DNA from: Apoda limacodes
Lineage: Eukaryota > Arthropoda > Insecta > Lepidoptera > Limacodidae
Length of the DNA stretch: 64,000 nucleotides
Assembly (NCBI GenBank): GCA_946406115.1
Contig: OX291542.1
Coordinates: forward strand, 2,256,959-2,320,958
Direction of reading: 5' to 3'
Below are positions 35,412 through 46,289 of the stretch, one piece after another. A program made the translations under genes and the position numbers. The notes under the pieces are model-generated. The model saw only the letters and a program-made list of their open reading frames with translations, did not search any database and was not told where the DNA came from. The stretch's first letter is position 1. Each line of letters opens with the position of its first letter.

Positions 35412-36439
35412 TCGACGATCGGCGATGCATATAATTTTTTTTGATTATTTTAAGACCCTACACCCTAATATCTGAAAACAGAAACATCTTACTTGTTCTA
35501 GATTGAAGAAGTGGTACATACTACAAATCACAGAAAAATACAGAGGTTAGGGAAAAAACTTATTAAAAAGAAAAATTGTACAGAATTTAAAAAAAAATGT
35601 TCATAAATTAGGAAAATAATTCTGAAATAATCACAAAAACGTGCTGAAATTTAAATTTACTTATCTTAGAACTCGATTTTTCATTAATAAGGTATTGTTT
35701 CATATTAAAATAAAAATCGGCTGAAATTTCTATACCAAGGCTAATTTTTTTTTATTACTTAAAAACATGAAAAAACTAGCCAAAAATGTACGTTCTCTGG
35801 GCATAAGCGCCATCAACCGTAACGTGCGAAGTTCAACCTTATATCAAAAAAGGCTTAAGATGGATTTCAGCTTTTTTTATACTTGACTTGCTCATCCAGC
35901 GTCTATCGTCCCCTTAATTATAACAAATTGTGAACACAAATATATAACTTTTTCTAAATAATGATCATTTAAAAGTTTGCTTTTTTTCATTGTAAACTAC
36001 TTATTGACATAAATAAACCGATGTCCCGTTTTGAGTTAAAAAATAAATGGTCAGTTTAGTTATACCTAGCACGGCTATTAATGATCTTTCCAAATGATAA
36101 TATTTAGTTATTGCGTTCTTGTATTCTGTAAAAAACATAACAATATATTCTTGAACTGGCGAACAAAATTGTTTTACTATGTTAATTAAAAAAAAAAATT
36201 TATAATTTATTTATTTATTACTATACCTACTTTATGACATTTATTAAACAGTTTAAATATCAACCTATTATTGTAAAATATTAATTATTCCTTTATAATT
36301 ATTTCCTATTGTAATCTTAATTAATGAAATGGTCGAAAACGCATGATACAAATATTTGAACACCAACAAATATATGGTAGAATGTAGGTTCTTATATCAG
36401 TAAAGAATAATTCATGTTATAGCACAACCCTTAGCCATA
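35412..36439. other. No supported gene
   Basis: AT-rich. The phrases TTCCGTTTTGAACTGG (35233) and GTCCCGTTTTGAGTTA (36023) resemble each other, and 36047-36067 is an inverted copy of 28136-28157; both may belong to an outer frame around the fold-back element. Confidence 0.4.
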
Positions 36440-38092
36440 ATTTTTAATAGTTGTGTTGATAGTGTTGTGTTTCGTGATGAGATGAAACTTAGCAACGTTA
36501 TACCTCTTTTTAAATCAGGTAGTTCAACAGACCCTAATAATTTTCGGCCTATTTCAATACTACCTGTACTCAGTAAAGTTTTTGAAAAAATCATACTGTG
36601 TCAAATGTTAAGCCATTTCTGTATTAATGACCTACTTAGAAGTAAACAGTTTGGCTTTATGAAAGGCCGTTCCACCACCGATGCAGGAGTGGCACTATTA
36701 AAAATTATATTTAACGCCTGGGAGGATTCGCATGATGCTCTTGGAGTGTTTTGTGATTTATCTAAGGCATTTGTCTGTGTCCAACACGAAAACTCATCAG
36801 GAAGCTACATCACTATGGTATTAGAGGCAAAGCTTTCGACCTTTTGTCCTCCTACATGAGTAGGAGAGTGCAGAAAATAGATGTCAACGGTGAAATATCT
36901 CCGGCATCAGCAGTCACTATGGGAGTCCCTCAGGGCTCAATTTAAGGTCCTTTTCTATTTCTTATTTACATAAAAGATCTCCCATATCATGTAAAAAACA
37001 ATGACATTGTCTTATTTGCTGATGACACCTCTTTACTTTTTAAAGTTAGAAGACGACAGACATGTTATGATAAATTAAATAATGCCCTTTCTAAAATTGT
37101 TAATAGCTTTAACGGTAATAATTTGTTACTTAATGAACAAAGAACCAAATGTGTTAAATTTACATTACCAAATGTTAGTCAGATACAGACATATATAAAT
37201 GTTAATGTGAAAGCAATTAGAACTTGTTAATTCAACAGTCTTTCTTGGCATAACGCTGGACTCCAAACTTCAATGGGGCCCTCATATTCATAACCTAGCC
37301 AAAAAACTTAGTTCTGCTGTGTATGCGATCAAGAAAATAAGACGATTGACCGATGTCGACACTGCAAAAATAGTATATTTTAGCTATTTCCATAGTTTAA
37401 TGACATATGGTATCCTATTGTGGGGTAGCGCTTTGTTACAAAAAAGGGCAATTCGTGCTATTTATAAATAAGGGATAGGGTTAGGGAAGTAACTATTTTA
37501 ACTTTAGCGTCGCAGTACATATATGAAAATCTTTTATATGTACATAAAAATATCAATAATTTGTGTTTAAGTGACGTTCACAAAGTAAATACTAGAAGTA
37601 AAAATAAGCTGTTGGTGCATGATACACGTCTACACAAAATAAATGACTCTTTTATAGGGCAAGTATACACTTTTACAACAAAGTTCCCAATAATATTCAA
37701 AAGCTATCAATAAGTTAATTTAAATCTTTTATCAAAGAAGTACTTTGTAAAAAAGCATACTACAATATTTCAGACTATGTTAATGACAAAAATCCTTGGG
37801 ACTGAAGATGTTCAATTACAGGATGCATAGGTAAACCAAATTAAAATGGAAATAATATAAAATTGTAAAGCTTAAAATTTTTATTTAAAACATTGATTGC
37901 ATTTTTAGTTTTTATGATATTTTTTAAAAGAGTAACTATCGAGTTTCTTGCCGGATTCTTCTCGATAGAAATCAACAACATTGTGAACCGGATTTCAAAA
38001 AATAATATTTCATAACTTTGACGATTCAAAAGTGATTGTAAAATCCTTATTTGAATAAAACATTTTGACTTTGACTCTGACTTTGACTAACC
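36440..38092 (+). pseudogene. LINE family B reverse transcriptase and 3' tail
   Basis: The plus strand encodes a Jockey-superfamily reverse transcriptase starting mid-domain (36467: NVIPLFKSGSSTDPNNFRPI), then KQFGFMKGRSTTDA, a D-LSKAF block, GVPQGSI and the catalytic LFADDTSLLFK near 37015-37040. After frame breaks come FLGITLDSKLQWGPH and SQYIYENLLYVHKNI, ending with NDKNPWD at about 37803. The 3' UTR ends in a TTTGACTT-type repeat (38062-38092), the usual terminus of this family. It is 5' truncated with no endonuclease and has several stops. Short copies of its tail lie at 43.57 and 44.12 kb. Confidence 0.8.
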
Positions 38093-38404
38093 CACTCATG
38101 ATGGGCGGATATCCAGTCAGTTGATAGAAATGACTTCCTAAGTAGAAAGTCATGGGTTGAGAGCAAAGAGCTTCCTTTGGGAATCGCACAGACTAGTTTT
38201 TGTTATACATATGTATTGGATTTCTTTATAATAAACCATATATTCAAATAACATCACTGTGTAAACATTTGTTTTGATTGTTCCACTCCCAGCCGGTGGT
38301 GTGGTGTGGGGCCGAAGGTCAGCAATGACGCACCTGCTAAGTAAGCAACGATCCGCGCAAACACAACAGTGGAAATTTAGGAAAATATAATATATGTAAT
38401 TTTA
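38093..38404. other. No supported gene
   Basis: Unassigned sequence between the LINE tail and the second mariner. Confidence 0.4.
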
Positions 38405-39650
38405 GGTCCTTACATATGAAATTGATGTTTTATATGGAAAAAGCAAAACTATTTTTTTTACATTTTTTTATTTAATTAATCAAACCGTTGTGATCTATGT
38501 ACAATTTTTTCATTTTATCGGGAGTTCATTGATTCCTTTGCTGAAAAAATTGCGAGAGCGAGAACCAACAAAATCTTTGAAGGTGTATTGGACAGCCTCA
38601 TCTGAATTAAATTTTTTTCCAATTAAGAAATTGGTAATCAGTTCAAGCAATGTCCGGGGACAATGGTGGGTGACGGAGACATTCCAATCCTAGCTCCTCT
38701 AGTTCGCCACCGTCTGTTGCGCAGTATGTGGTCTAGCGTTGTCCTGAAGCAGCAGTGGGCTAGAGCGGTTGACCAATTTCGGCTATGTAACTGCTAGCTT
38801 TTCCATCATGGTTTCCAATTGTCGGCACACAGATCTGCCGTAATCGTCTGACCAGATCTTAGGAAGCTGTAGTGGATGACACCAACGCTGGTCCGCCAGG
38901 CGCTAACCAGTACCGTTTTTGGAGTCAACTTTCGCTTGGGGCAGGATGTAGCCGGTTTTCCTGGATTTCCTGGATCGTATAGGATACGGGATAGGATTTT
39001 CATTACAAGTAATGATACGATTCAAAATCCCCTCGTTATTGTGACGGATGAGTAACGCGACGCAGCAGTCGACGCGTGTTTGTTGGTTTGCTTCACTTAG
39101 TTTATGCGATAACCATTTTTCAAGCTTTTTCACTTTTCCAATTTCTTTCAAATGATTCAAAATGGTTTTATCACTCACAGCGAAGCCTGCAGCTAATTCT
39201 GAAGTGGTTTGAGATGGATCCGATTCCACGATCACTTTCAATTCCTCATTGACAACTAGGGTGACCGAACCTAGTGGTTCTCCGGCCATCCACGAGGTTT
39301 GTTCTGGAGGTCAAAATTTCCAGAACGAAAGCGTTGGAACCAAAAACGTACTGTGTTTTCTTTTACAGTCTTCTCCGTACACATCATTAATCCTTCGAGC
39401 TGTTTCTGCAGCGCTAGTGCCACGATGGAATTCGTATCCGAAAATAATGCGATATTTTATTTTTTCCGTATTGAGCACAGAACGATGTCAAAGCAAAATT
39501 GGATGAGACGCTAAATCAAATGAATTAATACATTCGAAACACAAATAGACAAGCTTAAAATTTAAATAAATTTGAATTTGGAATTGTTACCCAAACGCCG
39601 ACTTTTTGAGTGGTCAGTTCTATAAAGCATCAATTTCATATGTAAGGACC
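38405..39650 (-). mobile_element. mori-type mariner with perfect 23-bp TIRs
   Basis: GGTCCTTACATATGAAATTG plus ATG opens the left end, and its exact reverse complement closes the right end. TA lies on both sides (38403-38404, 39651-39652). The length of 1246 bp is standard. The transposase relic is on the minus strand. TIR similarity is higher than in the 10.3-kb mariner, although the gene is more decayed. Confidence 0.9.
38560..39480 (-). pseudogene. mariner transposase relic (mori subfamily), first catalytic Asp lost
   Basis: In order on the reverse strand: an HTH segment HRGTSAAETARRINDVYGE (about 39430), TTSELAAGFAVSDKTILNHL, RIITCNENPIPYP at about 39000, KLTPKTVLVSAWRTSVGVI, then LLQDNARPHTAQQTVAN (about 38730) and a LSPD segment. 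Mori-type enzymes have a TCDE or TGDE box where this copy has TCNE, so the first catalytic Asp is Asn; the second Asp (QDN) is kept. Several frameshifts and stops (for example just after QTVAN) make it inactive. Confidence 0.85.
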
Positions 39651-40827
39651 TAATATTATATTATTCTATTGAAATAAATAAATGATTTCGAATGGTTATT
39701 CGCACACACATCAAAACACGTGGAGAGTATTATTTGTATACTGACTAGTCCACTAGCGGTACTTATTTTGTATTAAAAAGGTGCCCGAGGTCTTGTTACA
39801 TATACCTACGTTAAACGTTATATAAGAGAAAAAAAAATATGAGGTGGTGTTCTTTCAACATTGAGTTACAAATAACACAAGTCAACAAAAAAAAAACTTT
39901 TTATTTAATGACTATTGTCTGATTTTTTACATTGTAAAATAACCAAAAACTCAATTTATAAAAAAAAAGTTTGCTTTTGTATTTTATACGATGATGAAAA
40001 AAATACACGATTTTGCCAAATGCTTAAAGGTTACCATTTTTAATAAGCAAACTTTATGAGATAAAAATATTATTTCTTTTATAAATTAGGTATAAGAAAT
40101 CATTTATGTAGAAGTTAACATCGCCTTTTGCTCGCGATAATTTAAGGCGCATATAGCAGCTAACTTGCGCCATTAGATATTTAAAATTTCGAGAAAGCTA
40201 TATTCGAGAATCCGAATTTTGAAAATATAAAGCTAGTCATAAGAAATTTTTATAACATTACGTATTGTTTTTAGCACATTCTCGTATCTGTGAATTGTAT
40301 GTGATAGGCATGTCTGCCGAAAGATTTCTTTAAAAAAATCAACGGTCCCATCATGGAACAACTAAATGGCACTAGTGGGATAGACAGTGAATTTGCATAG
40401 ATTTGTCTATGATCGGTCCCGCGCACAGATTAAAGAGTGATACTATAATATATAGTATCTGATGAACATCAGGCCAAGTAGGTCGCTGGGTATCATAAGT
40501 TTCTTTTTTTTTTTTTTTCGGTAGCAGATTTTTTTTTGTTTGTTTTTAAATAGTAGCAAATGTAAGCGAGGATTTCGGGCAGCTTAGAACCCTACTTTTT
40601 TTAATTTTAATGTTTGTTTTTAAGCTACAAAATAAAATGAAAAAAAAATTAAAAAAATTATTCTTTATTGTAAAGAAACATACGTTAAACATTTTGTTAT
40701 TTAAAGTAGTAGAAATAAGTATTTATCATATGTATTATAGATAAATGTATCTCTTTTTCCAAAAAAAATCAATGATGACAAGAGACACCTTTTTTGAACC
40801 TGCTTTTCTTTATTGGTTTCTTCTTAA
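39651..40827. other. No supported gene; repeat relic near 40.13-40.45 kb
   Basis: AT-rich, with a T-run near 40505-40520. About 40145-40200 (GGCGCATATAGCAGCTAACT) is an inverted relative of 21480-21510. No gene was accepted. Confidence 0.4.
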
Positions 40828-42834
40828 CACGTTCGCGCGCGGTAGTTATATCGTCGAGGTCACACTGAAGCACCAAAAATCTCCATACAATTATGTTACA
40901 CATTAATAGCCGTATTGTCTCATCAATGTAATCCAAACTACTAGGATTTGGCAGATACAGCAATAACCGTCATACGGTTATGACTGTAGTGCCCTATTAT
41001 CATAAGGGGTCCATTAAAACGTGACACTACGGTAAGAACCGTAATTGGCTAAGACCGTAGTGTTAATACTTAAGGGCATATCATACGTTATAATTTGATA
41101 CTACGGCAGGAACCGTGACCTGCATTGACTGTAGGTGTCATAAATTTACGACATAAATACCATAATACTAACGTTACGGTATTAGCTGTCAAAGAAAAAA
41201 TAGTTTGTTGTATTTTTTATTTAATTTAAAATGGCAGATTCTTTGGTTCACTATAAGATACTTAAAATGTCGATTATTTGGCACTTTAAACAATTATAAT
41301 TATACAAAAAAAATATTATAATGTTACGCTGTTAGCCTAATTTATCATAATAAACATAAGTCTTCTTTTCTCAAAAAATAATAGCATAATTTGTAATACA
41401 ATACAATACAATACAAAAAAGCTAACATCTCATCCTTAGTTACGTTTCGAAATGTTTGTGTTCGGCTATTCCTCGTATGTCGCCTGTTTGTATTCGTTAA
41501 TTTTTTACCACCATAATCATTTGTCCTAGAAACTAGAAAATCTATTAAATCTTCAGAGAAACCCAATTTGAATAAAGCAAGAGGAGAAGAATTGTCAGTA
41601 ATTGTGACTTGAATCCCCTGAAATCCCAAATTAAAGTCTAAATTTGGAATTGGTAGTAGAAGTCCACTCCTCGCTAATAATTTCAGAATCAACAGCAATA
41701 GGCCGGTCAGGTAAAGTACAGTTTGAGTAGAAAGACTTGAGGCTCTAGGACTCTCACAGTCCCCGTTGATAGTTGGTAAATAAATGGAAATATGCTGGTC
41801 AGGTAGAGTGTAGTCTTGTTCAGAAATAGCTGAAACTATAGGTCTCACAACAACAGTACCGTCAAATCAAATATTTTGATTCAATTCGATTTACTGAGTT
41901 TCTAAATTCAGAATATGCTCCTTCTACGTCAGTACAAACATAGTCCGCTTCTTGTCTTCTTAGATAATCATATTATGTTTCGGAGGCAGAACAGTGCGTG
42001 GAACTAGTGTGATCAGATTCATTTACTATACAATTACGATCTGGTCGTCGAGAAGCTCCTTCCCCCGGAACTTGAAAGTGCATCAAAATTTGGTTCAAAA
42101 TCCTTATCTGACCCATATTCGCCGTCATAACTGTACTTTATCTGAGGTTACAGGCGTTGAGAAATCTTCAAGAAGTTTTTTTTTTTCTTACTCATCTGAA
42201 AATTGGAATAAACAAGAAAGTATAAGATATACAAAAACTTTTATATTTGGTTAACAATTCTGTAACGCGATGTTTTAGTGACTTTAAAAATTTTAGGTAA
42301 TAAATAGGTCAGACAACAAGGCAAATTATAATAAAATGCAATTTCATTGAAACAATAGTACATGCATATTTGTGAAGTAACATTTTAAATCATATATGCA
42401 TTTTTACTTACTTTTATAGCCAAATCGTAAATAAATAACACCTTATACCACGCACAGCGCGAACACAAACACTTCTAGCGCTTGCACGCAGTATTTGTTT
42501 CCTCTATGGCGCTTGCGACGCGACACTGACTCGGGCGCCGAATCAGTGTTCGTACTAGCATAACTGGTATAGCCGTACTGTATATGTGAGCAGTACATCT
42601 GCGTGTGTGTGTATTGCCCCAGTTCAAGCTTATTGAAACACGTATTTTTGAGGGTAGAGTTCAACCTCAGTGTGTAAGATGACAGTAAATGTACCTTGTA
42701 CGATGCTCTCATATAGATTTTACTGCTATGCCTGCACGTATGTTGAGGATCATTCTACTAGATACGGCAGCAAACGTACTGTCATATTATCAAATTATCT
42801 TTAACGGGTAGAACAGGTACCGCGCGCGAACGTG
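40828..42834. mobile_element. piggyBac-like element with perfect TIRs and TTAA sites
   Basis: The left end reads TTAA|CACGTTCGCGCGCGGTA and the right end TACCGCGCGCGAACGTG|TTAA: a perfect 17-bp inverted repeat flanked by the TTAA that piggyBac transposases duplicate (40824-40827 and 42835-42838). At 2007 bp it is shorter than autonomous members. A transposase N-terminal relic lies inside on the minus strand. The perfect ends suggest it moved relatively recently, in trans. Confidence 0.85.
41345..41850 (-). pseudogene. piggyBac-type transposase N-terminal relic
   Basis: The reverse strand contains GIQVTITDNSSPLALFKLGF, EDLIDFLVSRTNDYG, then TFRNVTKDEMLAFLYCIVL. This is the order of the start of the piggyBac transposase domain ('DNPSPLDYFELFF--ELLDLIVEETNRYA' and 'W-PVT-EEL-AFLG'). 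The catalytic Asp residues lie further downstream in the family and are missing here, removed by an internal deletion. The acidic N-terminal region upstream is frameshifted. Confidence 0.65.
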
Positions 42835-42869
42835 TTAAGAATACTGGTTCCATTTGTATAAGTGGTGTT

Positions 42870-43330
42870 CTAATTTGAAGGATGCCGATTGTACGAGCAA
42901 ATTTTTGGTCCTTCGAGTTATTAAAAAGGGACCAGCGCCAGCATATATCATCGTGGTTCCTGAGACTTTTTTTTCAAACATCATATCAAGAATTATCATA
43001 TAACTACAAACGAGCTTGTCTTCTGTAAAGCATAACATAAAATTCAAAAAAGAAGAGAGCTAATCTGCCACTAGCAACTCTAAATCATCATGGAAGGTAT
43101 ACTAGCACGTCAGAGTGAATTAATCAAGGAGATAGAGCGCATCAACCAGAACTTTCGCAAAGATGGAGCTGAGAGGAAGACGCCGGAATACATCCAGACA
43201 AGAGTGAAAACATTAGACGTCCTTTGGAGAGAATTCGGAGAGAACGACAAATCTCTTGCACAATACGAAGACCAAGTATCACGAGTATTTTGTCAAGAAT
43301 ATATATCAGAAGATTAAACTGTACTATGAA
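42870..43330 (+). pseudogene. BEL/Pao-type retrotransposon 5' piece: LTR end, leader and gag start
   Basis: TTTTTGGTCCTTCGAGTT at about 42900-42917 is the LTR/primer-binding boundary phrase that is also present, inverted, at 45963-45975. A 75-codon frame follows (43090-43317, MEGILARQSELIKEIERINQ), whose pattern of an amphipathic helix then KDGAERKTPEYIQTRVKTLD matches the gag N-terminus of insect BEL/Pao elements. The frame is cut short after 43317. No continuation into pol is found. Confidence 0.6.
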
Positions 43331-43568
43331 ACTCAGAGAAAAAAAATATCAAGTTACTCATCCTCTGCACCAGCACGAAAACCAAAGCAATCAGCACCAA
43401 TAAACATCGTCTGAGGGAGCATCCAAGAGTGAAATACATTTTAGCATACCATAACCCAACAAACAAGATAAAAGCACGTATGTGCCCAGCAGCACATATG
43501 ATATTGTATAGTGATGTATATCGTGATATGATACACTCTCTGATATGATGTTTTGTTTTTTCATGTCG

Positions 43569-43733
43569 TCAAAGTCAAAATGGTTTATTCAAATAAGGAT
43601 TTTACAATCACTTTTGAATCGTCAAAGATATAAAATATTATTTTTTGAACCCTCCCACCTTCCCGCCGGTTCACAATGTTGTTGATTTCTACCGAGAAGA
43701 ATCCGGCAAGAAACTCGATAGTTACTCTATCAA
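43569..43733 (-). mobile_element. LINE family B 3'-tail insertion
   Basis: It matches the 3' end of the element at 36.4-38.1 kb in reverse: CAAAGTCAAAATGGTTTATT, then AAGGATTTTACAATCACTTT, ending in GGCAAGAAACTCGATAGTTA. It is a 5'-truncated copy of about 165 bp. Confidence 0.8.
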
Positions 43734-45450
43734 TTTGTTTCCTTAGACTCATCATGTCATCTGATATTTTTAGAGAATTGTTGTCTGTTGAATTCATAGG
43801 AATAGATATGTTTATGACATGGTTTATGGCAGCAATTTCTGGGGTCAAAATTTGTGAACTGATATTCATTTCGCTAGTCGAAAGTTTGTGAGAAAAGACA
43901 GTGAATTCTTCGTTTCTTGCTAAGCGCTCTTGACCCAAAACTAAAATGCCAGCCTTGCTGAGTTCCTTTACTGTAACTTGATCTTGGCATAAAATTCGTA
44001 AGGAACATACTTCGCAACAGTAGAAGAAATAAATATTGATTTTTGTTAATTCGAGCCACAAATTTTAAAAGTTGGTAGTGATTGTTTTACATGTGTTTGC
44101 AGATTCGTCTTTTATACAAAGTCAAAGTCAAAGTCAAAATGGTTTATTCAAATAAGGATTTTACAATCACTTTTGAATCGTCAAAGTTATAAAATATTAT
44201 TTTTTGAACCCTCCCACCTTCCCGCCGGTTCACAATGTTGTTGATTTCTACCGAGAAGAATCCGGCAAGAAACTCGATAGTTACTCTTTTATACATAGGT
44301 CGTTGTCTGATTTTCTTTGGAATACAGGAGTATGTAAGTGGGTCATATAAACAGATGCATCATAATTTATACATTTTTGCATATCAAATTGAGTCACAAG
44401 TAAAAATGTGTCCTTTTTTAAGTTTATTGCAATATATTCTGTAATTGTTTGTATTATGACAGTACTGAGTTCTGCTTGTTGTGGAACAGGGATAATTCGG
44501 TATAGCTCATATGAATCTCGACTGACAAGTGGGATTTTTATTTCAAATATAAAATAATCTGCTGTTAACCTTGCTCAGACTTTTAATAAACTGTAATTTT
44601 TTCTTAAATCGCTCTGTATATTATCTAAAGGTAACAATAAATCTTTCGATAACTGTCCAGAAATTATGAGTTCATCTCGTAATTGCTCTGGGTTCAAAAG
44701 ATGAATATCTCCCATAATTTTTACCGTATGTCCTGAATGTTGTTTACAATTACAGTACATGCCGTGAAATCATTTATTGTATAAGCTTGTTCAATTTTTG
44801 GTTTTAGTAAGTTTGGCGATTTTTCTAGTGAATTTAGGTAAATGTTGAGTTATTAATTTATGCTGCTGATTTACTGACAATTCGGTTCTTTTTATTAAAT
44901 TTTATTCAGCTTCGACTATTGATGTCTGGTTCTGAAATAAAAGTGCTAAATGCTTCTCGTTTTCTCTCACAAGGAAAATGTCCTTTCTGTACTGTTCGGC
45001 GAATTGATCGTCCAATAAGAGGTCATGTATTTTGCTGACCAACCAGCATGACACGATTAAAGTACTCGAGCTCATTGTAACTATGATGTAATTGTAGTAA
45101 CAATGCGTCACAGTGTGATTGACCACTTATATCGTTACATATGTTTCTCATATGTTCCAGGTATTTACTTATGGTTTTCCATCCTTCGTAATAAGGTTGC
45201 ATATTGTAGTACACTATTAATTTCCAATCATTTCGAATTAATTTCTTGTTACAAGGGAGTCAAAGTATAGGGATTGATTATCAGGTAATAATGAAATATT
45301 GTATGAGGCGTAAGAAGTTGATAAGATGGATAAGAAAAATATCCATGAAATTGCTAAAGCAAGAAAACTAGGTTTTGGTTGTTTGGAATTTGATTGATTA
45401 CGGGAAGGGGTTTGCGTTATCTTTTCATTCAAGTTTTGACTGCTATCTGT
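43734..45450 (-). pseudogene. env: BEL/Pao endogenous retrovirus env gene, decayed
   Basis: The reverse strand, from about 45432, reads an N-terminal hydrophobic signal segment, then blocks homologous to the env at 60.19-61.67 kb (for example PYYEGWKTISKYL, LLFQNQTSIVEAE, LLNPEQLRDELI, and a C-rich segment CCEVCSLRILCQDQ near 44010). It belongs to the insect-retrovirus Env family related to baculovirus F. It is split into at least four frames. Compared with the other copy, the segment around the furin-type cleavage site and fusion peptide is missing near 45040. Two LINE tails interrupt or adjoin it. Confidence 0.75.
44119..44284 (-). mobile_element. LINE family B 3'-tail insertion with 11-bp target duplication
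   Basis: Same tail as at 43569-43733. It is flanked by a perfect duplication TCTTTTATACA (44108-44118 and 44285-44295), which shows a genuine target-primed insertion. It interrupts the env relic. Confidence 0.9.
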
Positions 45451-45499
45451 TTTCCTACAGCTGGTTTAATCTAGAGGTAAGATTGATAGCTTTGTATGT

Positions 45500-45790
45500 T
45501 TGAGTGTTTGCTTTTTTTCTTAGTTTCCACCGATAATCCAGTATTTTTGTCTAATAAATGTTGACGTTACCCGTGGTCCACCATGATATGTAATTTTGTG
45601 TGCGTGGTCTATAATTAACTTGGTCCAATTGCCACTATTCGGTTAATACTAAAAACTTAATCGCCCGCCAACTCTCTAACGGCATCTTCGTCTAAAAATG
45701 GTTTTAAATTCACAATTTTGCTTTTGGGACTGATTTTACTTTTCGGTGTCTTCTACTGCTACTTGCTAGCTGTGGTCGCTCTGATGGCCT
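45500..45790 (-). pseudogene. BEL/Pao pol fragment: integrase N-terminal zinc-binding region
   Basis: The reverse strand reads SVPKSKIVNLKPFLDEDA near 45720, then, after a frame change, KLIIDHAHKITYHGGPRVTS and FIRQKYWIIGGN at about 45620-45545. This is the connector before and the start of the integrase H2C2 domain of BEL/Pao elements. The integrase catalytic core and everything upstream in pol and gag are absent. The sequence runs within about 100 bases into env, and upstream lies the leader and LTR. Confidence 0.65.
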
Positions 45791-46289
45791 CTTGCTACTC
45801 TACTGATGCTGCATACTGCTGCTGGGCGTTGCTCACTGATAAGACCTTGATGGTTGTGCTGAGGTGAACTGCTTTGATGATTGTCAGTAAAAGGCTACTG
45901 ATTCACTAGTACGCGATTAGTCCTGCTTTAAACCAAACCGCGCGCTAGATTAAAAACTCGAAGGACCATAAAGATGTTGGGTTTGTTACCTAACACCTGT
46001 TGCTTTGCTTTAATGATAGAATTTGATAAGTTAAATGATTTATTTTACAAGGATAAAATGACAAAAACTATTTTAAGAAATAAACCATATATAAGAAAGT
46101 ATAAGAAAAACTTGCTAAAATGATAAAAATGCTTAAATTGTAAATATGCTGATTATGCTAAATTGATAATTGCTTCGAGTACACGCTACAATGCTCGAAC
46201 ATGTATTATTTAATATAATATGATAAAAAATGCTTAAATTGTAAAACTGCTGATTTGCTAAATTGTTGATAACTTATTATTGATCATTT

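Noticed and set aside
42443..42712. 89-codon reverse-strand frame inside the piggyBac-like element
   Set aside because: No similarity to transposase regions and no supporting context.
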